A DNA stretch of 53,462 nt from an uncultured bacterium (GTDB lineage: Bacteria > Cyanobacteriota > Vampirovibrionia > Gastranaerophilales > Gastranaerophilaceae). The first letter of the stretch is position 1. The number at the start of each line of letters is the position of its first letter. The DNA lies in the NCBI GenBank assembly GCA_900551915.1, contig URXT01000013.1:1-53462 (forward strand). Direction: 5' to 3'. Position numbers and translations under genes: made by a program. The notes below the pieces were generated by a model. The model saw only the letters and a program-made list of their open reading frames with translations, was not told the origin of the DNA and ran no database searches. Below are positions 8,365 to 17,138 of this stretch, one piece after another.

Positions 8365-10377
8365 ATGAACGAAGTTTTAAACAGATTAAAAAATAGTGTC
8401 AATAAACAGATACTAAATAAAGTCAACGCTACACTATTGGAACAATTTAATTTTGTTCCGATTAGTGTAAAGGACAAATTTCTGTTTGTTGCAATTAATT
8501 CCAAATCTGATAAAGACGTAATTATTCTGAAATTAAAAGAATTATTTCCGTTCCAGGTTAAATTCATTCAGATTGCTGATGGTGATTTGACACAACTGAT
8601 AAATAGCCTGAAGCCTGAAATTGGTGTTGAAACTACTGCTGCAGAAGCAGCAGACAGCCAGGCTAAACTTGGTGAACTTTTAATTAAAAAAGGCTACATT
8701 ACCGATTTACAATTGCTGCAAGCTCTTGCTGAAAGTAAGCGTCTAAAAATGCCGATAGGTTCAACCCTTTTTAAATTAGGCTTTATTACGCTTCAACAGT
8801 TGAAAGAAATGCTGCATGCGCAAACCGGATTTGACCTGGTAAGCAACGAACAGCTTGCAAAACAGGAAAAATTCATAAACATGCTTCCGGAAGACTTTAT
8901 TAAGACAAATAAAGTCGTTCCTGTTTCTTCTGACGGAAAAACTTTGCTTTTGGGGGTTGTAACTCCGTTAAGGCCAGATGTTTTAAAAGAAATAATATAT
9001 TTAACCGGACAAAATCCAAAACAGTTGCTGATGACTCATTACGAGTATCAGAACACATTGGATACTTTCTTCTCCGAACAGAAAAAAGAAACTGAAAGGA
9101 TTATTCAAAAGATTGAAGAAGAATCCGCGGAGATGGAAAAAGAAGAAACCTTGTGGGAGCAAGTTGATAACGAACTTCAGGATTCTACAGGTTCTATTGC
9201 AAAATTTGTTAACCAGATTATCACAACTGCAATTGACAGTAAAGTTTCCGATATTCACATTGAACCGAGATTGAGCGGATATATTGTCCGTTACAGAAAA
9301 TACGGTATGCTGCAAAAAGTTCTTGAAATTCCGCCAAAAGCTGAATCTTCCGTAATTGCACGTTTTAAGGTACTTTCAAGAATGAACATTGCCGAACACA
9401 GACGCCCGCAGGATGGTACTTTTTCAATAAAATACAGAGAAGGCTCTTACGACTTCCGTATCAACACGTTACCGGTTTCAGGCAAAGAGAAGGTCTGTAT
9501 CCGTGTACTTGCACCAGCCGTATCTTTAAACGCCGAAGATAAAAATATAAAACTTCTAGGCGGCACAGATGAGGATATTGCTAAGATTAAGAATATGGTA
9601 AGCTGCCCGAATGGAATTATCCTGACATCAGGCCCTACCGGTTCCGGTAAAACAACAACTCTTTATTCTGTATTGAAAAGTTTGAACGACGAAGACGTAA
9701 ATATTACAACAATTGAAGACCCGATAGAAATTAAGCTTGAAGGTATTAACCAATCTCAAATTAACGCCAAAGCCGGTATTACATTTGCCTCTTGTATGCG
9801 TGCAATCTTACGTCAGGACCCTGATATTATTCTGGTTGGTGAAATTCGTGACTATGAAACTTTAGAAATTGCTATTTCCGCAGCATTGACAGGTCACCTT
9901 GTATTAAGTACGGTTCACACAAACTCTGCAGCTGCAACTGTTACACGTTTGATTGAAATGGGTGCAAAAGATTACCTGGTATCATCAACCTTGTCAGGCG
10001 TAATTGCACAGCGTCTTGTAAGGCGGCTTTGTGACGATTGTAAAGAAGAATACTATCCGACTTACGAAGAAGCAAGCCAGATACTTGTTGACGAGGCTGA
10101 TATTCAAAAGTTAACTAAAACTCCGATATACAGAGCCCGTGGCTGTAACAAGTGTGAATTCACAGGCTATAAAGGCCGTCTTGGTGTTTATGAAATCATG
10201 CAGATAAACAAAGAAATTAAACGTCTTATTGCTATGGGCGCACACGATTTGGAAATTGAAGATGCCGCGGTTAAAAACGGGATGAAAACACTTAACCAAT
10301 CCTGTATGAAACACATTCTCGACGGTTTCACAACAATTGAGGAATTCGTCAGAGTTCTTGGTGTTGTAAATGAATAG
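8365..10377 (+). CDS. pilB: Type IV pilus assembly ATPase PilB (GspE family)
   Basis: A 670-aa cytoplasmic hexameric ATPase that powers pilus extension. The N-terminus (about 95-230) is a GspE_N/MshEN domain (LGELLIKKGYITDLQLLQAL). The motor holds Walker A GPTGSGKTTT (residues 423-432), an Asp box (TIEDPIE), Walker B near 485-495 (QDPDIILVGEIRD) and a His box. A tetracysteine zinc motif (CDDC at about 556 and CNKC at about 593) is typical of extension ATPases, not of PilT. No pilT retraction ATPase is in the window. It lies between the secretin and pilC genes in the operon. Confidence 0.93.
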   Translation: MNEVLNRLKNSVNKQILNKVNATLLEQFNFVPISVKDKFLFVAINSKSDKDVIILKLKELFPFQVKFIQIADGDLTQLINSLKPEIGVETTAAEAADSQAKLGELLIKKGYITDLQLLQALAESKRLKMPIGSTLFKLGFITLQQLKEMLHAQTGFDLVSNEQLAKQEKFINMLPEDFIKTNKVVPVSSDGKTLLLGVVTPLRPDVLKEIIYLTGQNPKQLLMTHYEYQNTLDTFFSEQKKETERIIQKIEEESAEMEKEETLWEQVDNELQDSTGSIAKFVNQIITTAIDSKVSDIHIEPRLSGYIVRYRKYGMLQKVLEIPPKAESSVIARFKVLSRMNIAEHRRPQDGTFSIKYREGSYDFRINTLPVSGKEKVCIRVLAPAVSLNAEDKNIKLLGGTDEDIAKIKNMVSCPNGIILTSGPTGSGKTTTLYSVLKSLNDEDVNITTIEDPIEIKLEGINQSQINAKAGITFASCMRAILRQDPDIILVGEIRDYETLEIAISAALTGHLVLSTVHTNSAAATVTRLIEMGAKDYLVSSTLSGVIAQRLVRRLCDDCKEEYYPTYEEASQILVDEADIQKLTKTPIYRARGCNKCEFTGYKGRLGVYEIMQINKEIKRLIAMGAHDLEIEDAAVKNGMKTLNQSCMKHILDGFTTIEEFVRVLGVVNE

Positions 10378-10385
10378 AGGTTGCA

Positions 10386-11603
10386 ATGGCAATTTATAAC
10401 TATGTAGCACTTAAAAATAATAAAGATATAGTAACCGGAAAGGTTGAAGCCGAAAGTTTACGTGATGCGCGTGACAGTGTACGTAAGCTTGGGTTTTTGC
10501 CGACAAAAGTTACAGAAGAGAATTTAAAAAAAGATGACCAAAAGGTTGATAACAGCCCTGGAACGATGAAAAGTCTGGGTTTGCAGGATAGAATTGAATT
10601 CACTTCAACTTTACAAATTCTTGCCCAGTCAGGTATTCCCATTATTGAATCTCTGATGTTTATTGAAAATGACGCGGCAAAACTTAAGCTAAGACTTGTA
10701 TCAAAAGAGTTAAGAAAACAAATCATGGGCGGGTCAACATTTGCCGACACCGTTGCGAAATATCCGGAAATTTTTGGACAGGTTTATATTGGGCTGGTAA
10801 AAGCCGGTGAAGATTCCGGTGAATTGGAAAAAACTCTCGAACGTTTGATGGAATTGATGAACAAGGAAGCAAATATTCGCGGTAAAGTTATCGGAACTCT
10901 GATGTATCCGATGTTCGTAATTGTTTTGGCGGTATTTATTGTACTTGTCATGTTGATGTTCGTATTCCCTGTATTTAAGGATATGTTCGACAACATGGGG
11001 CAAGAACTTCCATGGATTACTGCAACATTAATGAAATGCGGTATTTTCTTAAAAACATACTGGTATTTTGTTCCGTTAATTTTCATATCAATTTTCGGCG
11101 GTATTTCATTTATTTTCAAGTGGGAGCCGAGCAGAAGAAAAATTGATGAAAATGTTTTGAAAATTCCTCTTTTGACAGATTTGGTGCAGTATTCAAACTT
11201 TGCAAACTTTATTGCGGTATTGCAGGTTGCTTATGACGCGGGTGTTCCGATTATTGAATGTTTGTACCTTTCAATCCTGACTCTTACAAACTATACTCTA
11301 AAAGAGCAGGTTGCAATTGCTACCGGAAAAGTTCAACAGGGTCAGCACCTTTCAACAGCCTTAAGAGCAACAGGTGTTATGCCGAAAATGATTTTGTTTA
11401 TGATATCAACAGGTGAACAGTCAGGACGTTTGGGTGATATGATGGGTCAGGCTACAAAATTTATTGATAAAAAACTTGATACAATCATCGACACTATGAC
11501 AAAAATGATTGAACCTATCATGTTGATTGTAATCGGGTCTATCGTACTTGTACTGGCATTGGCGCTTTACCTGCCGTTGTTCGGATCTTACATGAACATG
11601 TAG
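10386..11603 (+). CDS. pilC: Type IV pilus inner-membrane platform protein PilC (GspF family)
   Basis: A 405-aa polytopic protein with two T2SSF domains (about 70-190 and 270-395), each starting with a cytoplasmic helical bundle (FTSTLQILAQSGIPIIESL and NFIAVLQVAYDAGVPIIECL), and three membrane segments. It forms the platform turned by PilB to add pilins. The start lies 8 bp after the pilB stop with a Shine-Dalgarno (AGAGG) over it. The length matches the family. Confidence 0.93.
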   Translation: MAIYNYVALKNNKDIVTGKVEAESLRDARDSVRKLGFLPTKVTEENLKKDDQKVDNSPGTMKSLGLQDRIEFTSTLQILAQSGIPIIESLMFIENDAAKLKLRLVSKELRKQIMGGSTFADTVAKYPEIFGQVYIGLVKAGEDSGELEKTLERLMELMNKEANIRGKVIGTLMYPMFVIVLAVFIVLVMLMFVFPVFKDMFDNMGQELPWITATLMKCGIFLKTYWYFVPLIFISIFGGISFIFKWEPSRRKIDENVLKIPLLTDLVQYSNFANFIAVLQVAYDAGVPIIECLYLSILTLTNYTLKEQVAIATGKVQQGQHLSTALRATGVMPKMILFMISTGEQSGRLGDMMGQATKFIDKKLDTIIDTMTKMIEPIMLIVIGSIVLVLALALYLPLFGSYMNM

Positions 11604-11615
11604 GGCGTGAAGTTT

Positions 11616-12443
11616 ATGAAAACATATGTAATTACAGGTGCAACTTCAGGTATTGGAAAGGCTTTGGCAGAAGAATTCAGCAAATCAGGCATTGTATTTG
11701 CAGGCGGAAGAAGTTCTGAAAAACTTGAAGAAATAAGTAAAATCTCAGAAAACATAATCACGTTCTATATTGACATGACAAAGCCTGAAACAATTGTTTC
11801 GGCAGCCGAATTTATCAAAAGCAAAACTGCCAAAATTGACACTTTGATAAACGGCGCAGGCTGTGTTGTTGCTGGACCTGTTGAAAATCTTGACTTGAAC
11901 GAACTCAGACGCCAGTTTCAGGTTAATACGTTTTCTCACATTGAGTTTACGCAAAACCTTCTGCCGCTGCTTGACGGCGCGAAAATTATTAATATCAGTT
12001 CAATGGCAAGTTTTGGAATTTTTCCGTTTATATCGCCTTATTGCGCGTCAAAACGTGCGCTTGACATAATCTTTAATGCGCTTGCAGTAGAAACACGCAA
12101 AAATATACAGATTATTTCTGTTAAACCGGGTGTTATCGCAACACCGCTTTGGGAAAAATCGGTTAAAGAAAACGCAAATTGCATAAATTCTTCCACAGCT
12201 TATGAAAAAGAAATGAATTTTCTTGCTGAAAACGCTATCAAAAATCAAACCCGCGGGCTTAATGTTAAAAAAGTAGTTGATTTAATTGTTAAAATTGATG
12301 CTGCAAAATGCCCGAAACCTTCATATACAATAGGTTATGACGCTAAACTCGGTGAAATTTTTTCAAAACTTCCGCAGGGGATTGTGAACAAACTTATTCG
12401 TGCCGGCTTAAGATACAGGGTAAAGCAATCGCAGGCTTCTTAA
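11616..12443 (+). CDS. Classical short-chain dehydrogenase/reductase
   Basis: A 275-aa NAD(P)-dependent oxidoreductase. The TGATSGIG dinucleotide-binding motif lies at residues 7-14, an NGAG motif near 79-82, catalytic Ser near 129, and Tyr142 and Lys146 in YCASK. It begins about 12 bp after pilC, probably on the pilus transcript, although nothing links it functionally to pili; the substrate is unknown. The ATG at 11616 is preferred over a GTG at 11607 because of spacing to AGGG. A C-terminal helical extension suggests a lipid or sterol-like substrate class, but this is only a guess. Confidence 0.85.
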   Translation: MKTYVITGATSGIGKALAEEFSKSGIVFAGGRSSEKLEEISKISENIITFYIDMTKPETIVSAAEFIKSKTAKIDTLINGAGCVVAGPVENLDLNELRRQFQVNTFSHIEFTQNLLPLLDGAKIINISSMASFGIFPFISPYCASKRALDIIFNALAVETRKNIQIISVKPGVIATPLWEKSVKENANCINSSTAYEKEMNFLAENAIKNQTRGLNVKKVVDLIVKIDAAKCPKPSYTIGYDAKLGEIFSKLPQGIVNKLIRAGLRYRVKQSQAS

Positions 12444-12451
12444 CAGTTATG

Positions 12452-12480
12452 TAGACAACAATTCCAATCTATAGTACAAT
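12452..12480 (+). promoter_or_regulatory. Sigma-70-type promoter of the HxlR gene
   Basis: TAGACA and TACAAT are separated by exactly 17 bp, each one mismatch from consensus, 37 bp ahead of the ATG at 12518. This marks the end of the pilus/SDR operon and an independent transcript for the regulator. Confidence 0.55.
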
Positions 12481-12517
12481 AAGGCCGTAATGGAGTTTTT
12501 ACAGAGGAATTTTTACC

Positions 12518-12883
12518 ATGCTGCTAAAAGATTTGCCCAAATGTCCGGTTGAAACAACTTTGAAAATGATTGGCAAAAAGTGGAAAATAATAATTTTGCG
12601 AGACCTTCTTTCAGGAACAAAACGTTTTGGTGAATTAAAAAAATCTGTCAGCGGTATTTCTCAAAAGGTTCTAACCTCAAACCTCAGGCAAATGGAAGAG
12701 GACGGGCTTGTTTCACGGAAGGTTTATAACGAGGTTCCCCCAAGAGTGGATTATACCCTGACAGATGTCGGCTACAGCCTGGCTTCCGTACTCGATTCAA
12801 TGGCTGACTGGGGTGAGGGTTACAAGCAATTCTTAAAGCTTATTGAAAAACAAAATAAAAAGTCAAAAAACACAAATGATTGA
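12518..12883 (+). CDS. HxlR-family winged-helix regulator
   Basis: A 121-aa DNA-binding protein. It has the typical HxlR opening (CPVETTLKMIGKKWKIIILRDL), the recognition segment RFGELKKSVSGISQKVLTSNLRQMEEDGLV and the wing VPPRVDYTLTDVG. The conserved Cys at residue 8 is the usual position of the redox or thiol-sensing cysteine in several HxlR proteins. It stands just after an SDR gene, a common pairing for redox- or electrophile-sensing HxlR regulators. Its targets are not evident. Confidence 0.9.
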   Translation: MLLKDLPKCPVETTLKMIGKKWKIIILRDLLSGTKRFGELKKSVSGISQKVLTSNLRQMEEDGLVSRKVYNEVPPRVDYTLTDVGYSLASVLDSMADWGEGYKQFLKLIEKQNKKSKNTND

Positions 12884-12908
12884 TAATTTTTAAAAAATCA
12901 TATATAAT
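12880..12908 (+). promoter_or_regulatory. Sigma-70-type promoter of the DtxR-family gene
   Basis: TTGATA and TATAAT are separated by exactly 17 bp; the -35 box overlaps the stop codon of the HxlR gene. The start codon follows at 12947. Confidence 0.6.
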
Positions 12909-12946
12909 TTAATTCACATTCAGCCAAACAAAAAGAAAGGGGCATT

Positions 12947-13387
12947 ATGCCGGAACAGCTTTCACACAGTCAGGAAGATTATCTGGAAGAAATCTATAAT
13001 CAGGTTTTGAAGAACGGATATGCAAAGGTTACTGATATTTCTAATGCCCTGAATGTAAAAAAAGCTTCTGTAACCGGAGCTTTGAATGCGCTTGCGTCAA
13101 AAAAGCTTATAAACTATGAGCCTTACTCAAAAATTACCCTTACTAAAGAAGGGGAAGAATTTGCAGTAAAAATTCTGAATAAACATGAAAGCCTGAGAGA
13201 TTTTTTTGAGAATGTTCTCGGACTTTCACAGTCTGAGGCTTCTGAAAACGCCTGCCGGATGGAGCATGTTGTAAGCGAAACTTTTTTCAACAATTTCATT
13301 AAATTTTCGGATTTTTTACGTGAAAATCCGGAGTTCATAGCAAAATACAGAAAATCTGTTGAAATTTCAAAAAACGATTGCAAATAA
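12947..13387 (+). CDS. DtxR/MntR-family metal-dependent repressor
   Basis: A 146-aa regulator. The N-terminal winged helix (HSQEDYLEEIYNQVL, with Asp11 and Glu14 as in MntR) precedes the dimerisation domain, which carries the metal-binding residues His80, Cys103, Glu106 and His107 (ACRMEH). The Cys at the ACRMEH position is DtxR/IdeR-like and favours iron, whereas the short length without an SH3 domain is MntR-like, so the metal is undecided. A strong Shine-Dalgarno (AAAGGGG) precedes the ATG. A matching palindrome lies in the promoter of the next gene (13456-13475), the obvious candidate target. Confidence 0.88.
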   Translation: MPEQLSHSQEDYLEEIYNQVLKNGYAKVTDISNALNVKKASVTGALNALASKKLINYEPYSKITLTKEGEEFAVKILNKHESLRDFFENVLGLSQSEASENACRMEHVVSETFFNNFIKFSDFLRENPEFIAKYRKSVEISKNDCK

Positions 13388-13430
13388 TATCCCGACTGAT
13401 TAGTTTTGCAAAAATCCTCCGGGCAAACCC

Positions 13431-13475
13431 TTGACAAAAATTTTTCTTTATATTATTGTTAGTCATGCCTAACAA
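13431..13475 (+). promoter_or_regulatory. Promoter with DtxR-like operator
   Basis: TTGACA (13431-13436) and TATTGT (13454-13459) form a 17-bp-spaced promoter. A perfect 7-bp inverted repeat, TTGTTAG-N6-CTAACAA (13456-13475), overlaps the -10 box; its TTAG...CTAA core matches known DtxR/IdeR/MntR-type sites. Binding there would block RNA polymerase. The repressor gene ends 43 bp upstream of the -35 box, so regulation of the following gene by its neighbour is the simplest reading. Confidence 0.6.
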
Positions 13476-13497
13476 ATAAAGAAAGTGAATTATATTA

Positions 13498-14538
13498 ATG
13501 AAGATTTTAACAGCAGCCAAATACATTGACCAGCCTGCAGTTTTGAGCAAACTGCATTCAAAAATGCCAGCGGTTTTAACAGGAACCGGCGCGGCAGTTT
13601 GGGGATATGAAACGTTTCATAAACAAAAAGACCATCCGCACAAAGCCCGCAAAGCTTTTAAAAATGCAGTTACAATCGCAAGTGCTGCCGGAGCGTCTTT
13701 CGTCGGAGTAAGAGGACTCAAGATTGGAGGAAAAACTATTTTTAAAGGTTTAATGGAATATACTCCGATTGAAAAAGTCTTGAAAAATCAAGCGCAGGCA
13801 ATTGATAAGTTCCTCTCAACAAGAAATCTTGATGATGAAACCCTGGAAAAAACTTTGAAAAATGCAAAAAACAGGAAATTTTCTCTGTCAGATATTGAAA
13901 TAATATCTGACAGACTCCCTAAAGATAAAAAATCAAAAGAATTCCTGCATGAGATTTTGCCGGAACCGGAAAATCTCAGCTCTAAAGAAATTTTTGGTGA
14001 AATAAAACGGCTTTCTTTAATTGGTTTAATTCCTGTAGCGGGCGGCGTTGCAGGCGGGATAACTTCTGATATCATAACCGGAACAGGCAGCCAAAAGAAA
14101 ACCGCAAATAAAGTTAAGGAAGGAGTTTACCAGTATCTTGCGAATATATTTCTTTGCAATGTAGGGGCTGGCGCTGCACTTTTCGCAAGTGAAAAAATGG
14201 CTGCACGCAAATTAATAAAACCTCTCACACCGGTTAAAAAACTTGGTGTAATTTTGGCAGGCATAACTGCTACGGGTATCATTGGCGGAAGTATTATCGC
14301 AAATTATATTTCAAAAAAATGCATTGACCCGCTTTTTGGCAAAAAACATTCTAAAAACGAGAATATTTACAGCGAAAGAAAGCCCGAACCTCTTGATATT
14401 GCACTTCATGCAGATGACATTGCAACTGCAGGCGTTTTGTCAGGATTCAAGTGGATTGAGCCGGCGCTTCCTATAATGTACTTTATTTCCGGATACAGAG
14501 CCGGTATCGGTTATCGTAATAATAATCAACAAAGCTAG
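13498..14538 (+). CDS. Unknown membrane protein, probably metal-regulated
   Basis: A 346-aa protein of unknown function. It has hydrophobic Gly/Ala-rich segments near residues 25-40, 58-72, 178-195, 215-235 and 248-272, with a charged helical loop (95-175) and a C-terminal region (300-335) that may hold a further hydrophobic stretch. There are no His/Cys-rich metal sites of the kind found in FeoB, Nramp or ZIP transporters, so it is not an obvious metal importer. Its promoter carries a DtxR-like palindrome and the gene directly follows the repressor gene. The hydrophobic spacing recalls other Gly-rich membrane proteins in this window, but no family was recognised. Confidence 0.8.
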   Translation: MKILTAAKYIDQPAVLSKLHSKMPAVLTGTGAAVWGYETFHKQKDHPHKARKAFKNAVTIASAAGASFVGVRGLKIGGKTIFKGLMEYTPIEKVLKNQAQAIDKFLSTRNLDDETLEKTLKNAKNRKFSLSDIEIISDRLPKDKKSKEFLHEILPEPENLSSKEIFGEIKRLSLIGLIPVAGGVAGGITSDIITGTGSQKKTANKVKEGVYQYLANIFLCNVGAGAALFASEKMAARKLIKPLTPVKKLGVILAGITATGIIGGSIIANYISKKCIDPLFGKKHSKNENIYSERKPEPLDIALHADDIATAGVLSGFKWIEPALPIMYFISGYRAGIGYRNNNQQS

Positions 14539-14626
14539 CAAAAAATATATTTATGTGCTTTAATATCTGCATACCCCGGCGGGTTTTTAGCCCGTCAAAA
14601 TATAAGATAAAAGGAGAAATATAAAT

Positions 14627-15331
14627 ATGCAGATTCAAGCAGTTAATAATGCGCCGAATTTTCAGGCAAATTATCTAAGGACAGCTCAACAAGCTGTAAA
14701 ATACGGTTCACACCCGGCTTCTTCTAAAATTGATATTTATTCAATAGACAGCAGAGACAAAGATTTGATAGAAAAGCTTTTAGTCAAAACAGACTTGAAA
14801 CCGAACCGGAAGGATGCAGCTGCCGTAAAAGAAAAAAACAGTATAAATGATACAATCCGTTATGTTTTGAATAAGGCTCTTCACCTGAATGAAAAATCTA
14901 ATGACGGAGTTTATATTGCAGTAAAAAATAATAAATATTTAACAGGCCTGCTTGATTTTACTAACGGAAACTCGCCGGTATTAAAGAATTTGATTTCCTG
15001 GCGCGGGAATAAAGATGAGGCAACACGCTCAAATCTTTTTGCGGAATTTTTGCACTATGTTGAAAAAGCCAACAACAATCGTAATTGGTATAGTAAAGTT
15101 GACATAACGGCTTATTCTGAACCTAAAACAAAAGGTACACGCTGGCTTAAAGAAAACGGATTTGTCCTTCCGGAAGGAAGCAAAGCTTCAGTCAGAGAAA
15201 GGCTTGTAATGGAAGATGATGTTATTGCTTCATCAAGACAGAAAGTAGAAGAAAGGCTTGAGGCTGCCGGCTTAAAAGTGAATAAAAATCTGAAACACAG
15301 CCAGGTCGAACTTAAAAATCTGGATTTATAA
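14627..15331 (+). CDS. Unknown protein, possible GNAT-like fold, with NF-type leader
   Basis: A 234-aa protein. The first 15 residues (MQIQAVNNAPNFQAN) resemble the short leader seen on the 32556-34553 product. Residues 90-180 have an acetyltransferase-like pattern: a substrate strand GVYIAVKNNKYLTGLLDF, a helix, then a TKGTRWLKENGFVLP segment similar to the end of GNAT domains. The acetyl-CoA loop (Q/RxxGxG/A) is not visible, so activity is doubtful. It has its own ribosome site (AAAGGAGA) and ends before a strong bidirectional terminator. Function unknown. Confidence 0.7.
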   Translation: MQIQAVNNAPNFQANYLRTAQQAVKYGSHPASSKIDIYSIDSRDKDLIEKLLVKTDLKPNRKDAAAVKEKNSINDTIRYVLNKALHLNEKSNDGVYIAVKNNKYLTGLLDFTNGNSPVLKNLISWRGNKDEATRSNLFAEFLHYVEKANNNRNWYSKVDITAYSEPKTKGTRWLKENGFVLPEGSKASVRERLVMEDDVIASSRQKVEERLEAAGLKVNKNLKHSQVELKNLDL

Positions 15332-15366
15332 ATTATATCATCTGACAGGTTTTAAATGGACAACGA

Positions 15367-15395
15367 AAAAGGTGCAGATTTTTGCACCTTTTGTT
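15367..15395. terminator. Bidirectional Rho-independent terminator
   Basis: AAAAGGTGCA and TGCACCTTTT form a perfect 10-bp stem with a six-base loop between two convergent genes (14627-15331 plus, 15404-16123 minus). A/T runs on both sides make it usable from both directions. Confidence 0.85.
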
Positions 15396-15403
15396 TAATT
15401 TTA

Positions 15404-16123
15404 TTATTCGTTTTTTAAAATATCGGTTTTGTCTTTCTGAAAATATTCCCTTATGTAGGCTTTGGAATTGTTTAAAACGAACTGAACATCATCAGGATTT
15501 TGAATATATCTGTAAACAATTTCTTTATCTGAATTTTCTTTTTCAATGATAAGATGTCCGTAGTTTGCCAAACGTCCGAGAAAACTTCTTCTTAATCTGA
15601 CAAGATGAATTTTTTTCAAAGGCACGCAAATATCATCAACAATAAAAACACCTTGTCTTATATGAAGGTTTGAAGTTGTAATAACGCTTCTGTCCGAAAA
15701 ATAGCGCAAAATCGGGTAAATAATCGGCGCAAGAAATATCAGCGCAATTATAAAGCCTAAAAAGCTTGGAATATTTACATAAAAAATCCAAAAATACGCG
15801 ATAAATATCGGAGAAAACACACACGGCCAAAACATAGACATATAATGTTTTTTTATTTCAAAAACCACAATTTCGTTTTCTTCATCATACTCATTGTCAT
15901 TTTCATCAATTTTTTCATCTTTTTTAATAATTTCTTCCGGTTCAATTTGCTTTACAGGTACGACAGACCTTCTTTCTTCGGCTTCCGGCATGCAAAAAGT
16001 TTCCTGGCGAATTTGTTCAGACTCAATATAGCTTTCGGTTCTGGATTCTCGTAAATCATGACCGCAAAATTTGCAGAAATTATCAAAATCATTAACTTTT
16101 TTACCGCAGTTTGGACAAAACAT
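15404..16123 (-). CDS. Zinc-ribbon and bacterial PH-domain membrane protein
   Basis: A 239-aa protein. An N-terminal zinc ribbon (CPNCGKK...FCKFCGHD, residues 3-22) is followed by a charged, acidic linker (to about 95), two adjacent membrane segments (about 100-145) and a bPH_2/YdbS-like domain (SVITTSNLHIRQGVFIVDDICVPLKKIHLVRL, 150-230). bPH domains of this kind sit on the cytoplasmic membrane face; their role is poorly known. The start at 16123 is chosen over 16174 because of the AAAGGA ribosome site and the zinc ribbon starting at residue 3. Confidence 0.8.
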   Translation of the reverse strand: MFCPNCGKKVNDFDNFCKFCGHDLRESRTESYIESEQIRQETFCMPEAEERRSVVPVKQIEPEEIIKKDEKIDENDNEYDEENEIVVFEIKKHYMSMFWPCVFSPIFIAYFWIFYVNIPSFLGFIIALIFLAPIIYPILRYFSDRSVITTSNLHIRQGVFIVDDICVPLKKIHLVRLRRSFLGRLANYGHLIIEKENSDKEIVYRYIQNPDDVQFVLNNSKAYIREYFQKDKTDILKNE

Positions 16124-16145
16124 AATAAATCCTTTTTTTTGATTT

Positions 16146-16174
16146 ATTTTATCATATAATATAGTTGCGGTCAA
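16146..16174 (-). promoter_or_regulatory. Promoter of the zinc-ribbon/PH gene
   Basis: On the minus strand TTGACC and TAAAAT are separated by 17 bp, 23 bp ahead of the ATG at 16123. The same short gap must also carry the bioB promoter on the other strand. Confidence 0.5.
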
Positions 16175-16201
16175 TCGTTCTGATTGAAGACAGGAGAAAA
16201 A

Positions 16202-17131
16202 ATGCTTACAATGGAAAATTTAACAAAAGAAAAATTGCTGGAATTATATAATATGGATTTGGATGAACTTTTGAATCTGTCTTCCAAATTTATGAAAAAT
16301 GATATTGAATTTTGCTCGCTTGTGAATGCAAGAAACGGTAAATGCTCGCAGAATTGCAAATACTGTGCGCAAAGTTCTCATTACAGAACTGATATAGAAA
16401 GTTATCCGCTTGTGGAAGCTGATGCTGTGAAAAAAGCGGCTTTGGAAGCAAAAGAAAATCAGGTTTCCAGATTTGCTGTGGTAACTTCTGGGAAATCTCC
16501 TGACGAAAGTGATGTTGACGGTATTATAAATCTTATTAAAGAGATTAATAAAATTGAAGGTTTAAGAAGCTGTGCCTCAATCGGGATTTTAACCGAGGAG
16601 CAGGCTAAAAAACTTGCAGAATGCGGTTTGAAACGATTTCACCACAATATTAACACCGCACGCTCATATTACGGCGAAGTCTGTACAACCCATACATGGG
16701 AGGAGCGTTTAAATACCTGCAAACTTGTGAAAAAATACGGAATGGAACTTTGCTGCGGTGTTATTCTTGGCATGGGAGAGTCTGTCGAACAACGGGTTGA
16801 GATGGCGCTGGAACTTGCTGAAATTCAACCGGATTCAATACCTATTAATATTTTAATGCCAATTCCCCAAACTCCTTTTGAAAATTATCTTGATAAAATT
16901 GACGAAGAAAATGTTTTGAGAACTCTGGCAATTTTTAAAATAACAAACCCGAAATCAATTTTAAGATTTTGCGGCGGCAGAATGCGTTTGTCAGAAGAAA
17001 ATCAGATAAAAGCACTTCAATCCTGTGTCGAAGGACTTATGACAGGTAATTATCTCACTACAACCGGCAAATCTCCGCAGGAAGACCTCGAATTAGTCAA
17101 AAACTTAGGTAAAAATGTATATAAAAATTAA
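16202..17131 (+). CDS. bioB: Biotin synthase
   Basis: A 309-aa radical-SAM enzyme converting dethiobiotin to biotin. The SAM cluster cysteines are in CSQNCKYCAQ (Cys48, 52 and 55). Further hallmarks are the YNHNLDT-equivalent FHHNINTARSYY, CCGVILGMGE, and GNYLTTTG near the end with the Arg-containing RFCGGRMRL of the [2Fe-2S] site. The start at 16202 has a CAGGAG ribosome site; a TTG at 16184 would lie upstream of it. No other biotin genes are adjacent. Confidence 0.93.
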   Translation: MLTMENLTKEKLLELYNMDLDELLNLSSKFMKNDIEFCSLVNARNGKCSQNCKYCAQSSHYRTDIESYPLVEADAVKKAALEAKENQVSRFAVVTSGKSPDESDVDGIINLIKEINKIEGLRSCASIGILTEEQAKKLAECGLKRFHHNINTARSYYGEVCTTHTWEERLNTCKLVKKYGMELCCGVILGMGESVEQRVEMALELAEIQPDSIPINILMPIPQTPFENYLDKIDEENVLRTLAIFKITNPKSILRFCGGRMRLSEENQIKALQSCVEGLMTGNYLTTTGKSPQEDLELVKNLGKNVYKN

Positions 17132-17138
17132 ATAATTT

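Noticed and set aside
14560..14600. GGCGGG...GCCCGTC as a terminator after the 13498 gene
   Set aside because: The stem is only five pairs with one G-U and lacks a T-run.
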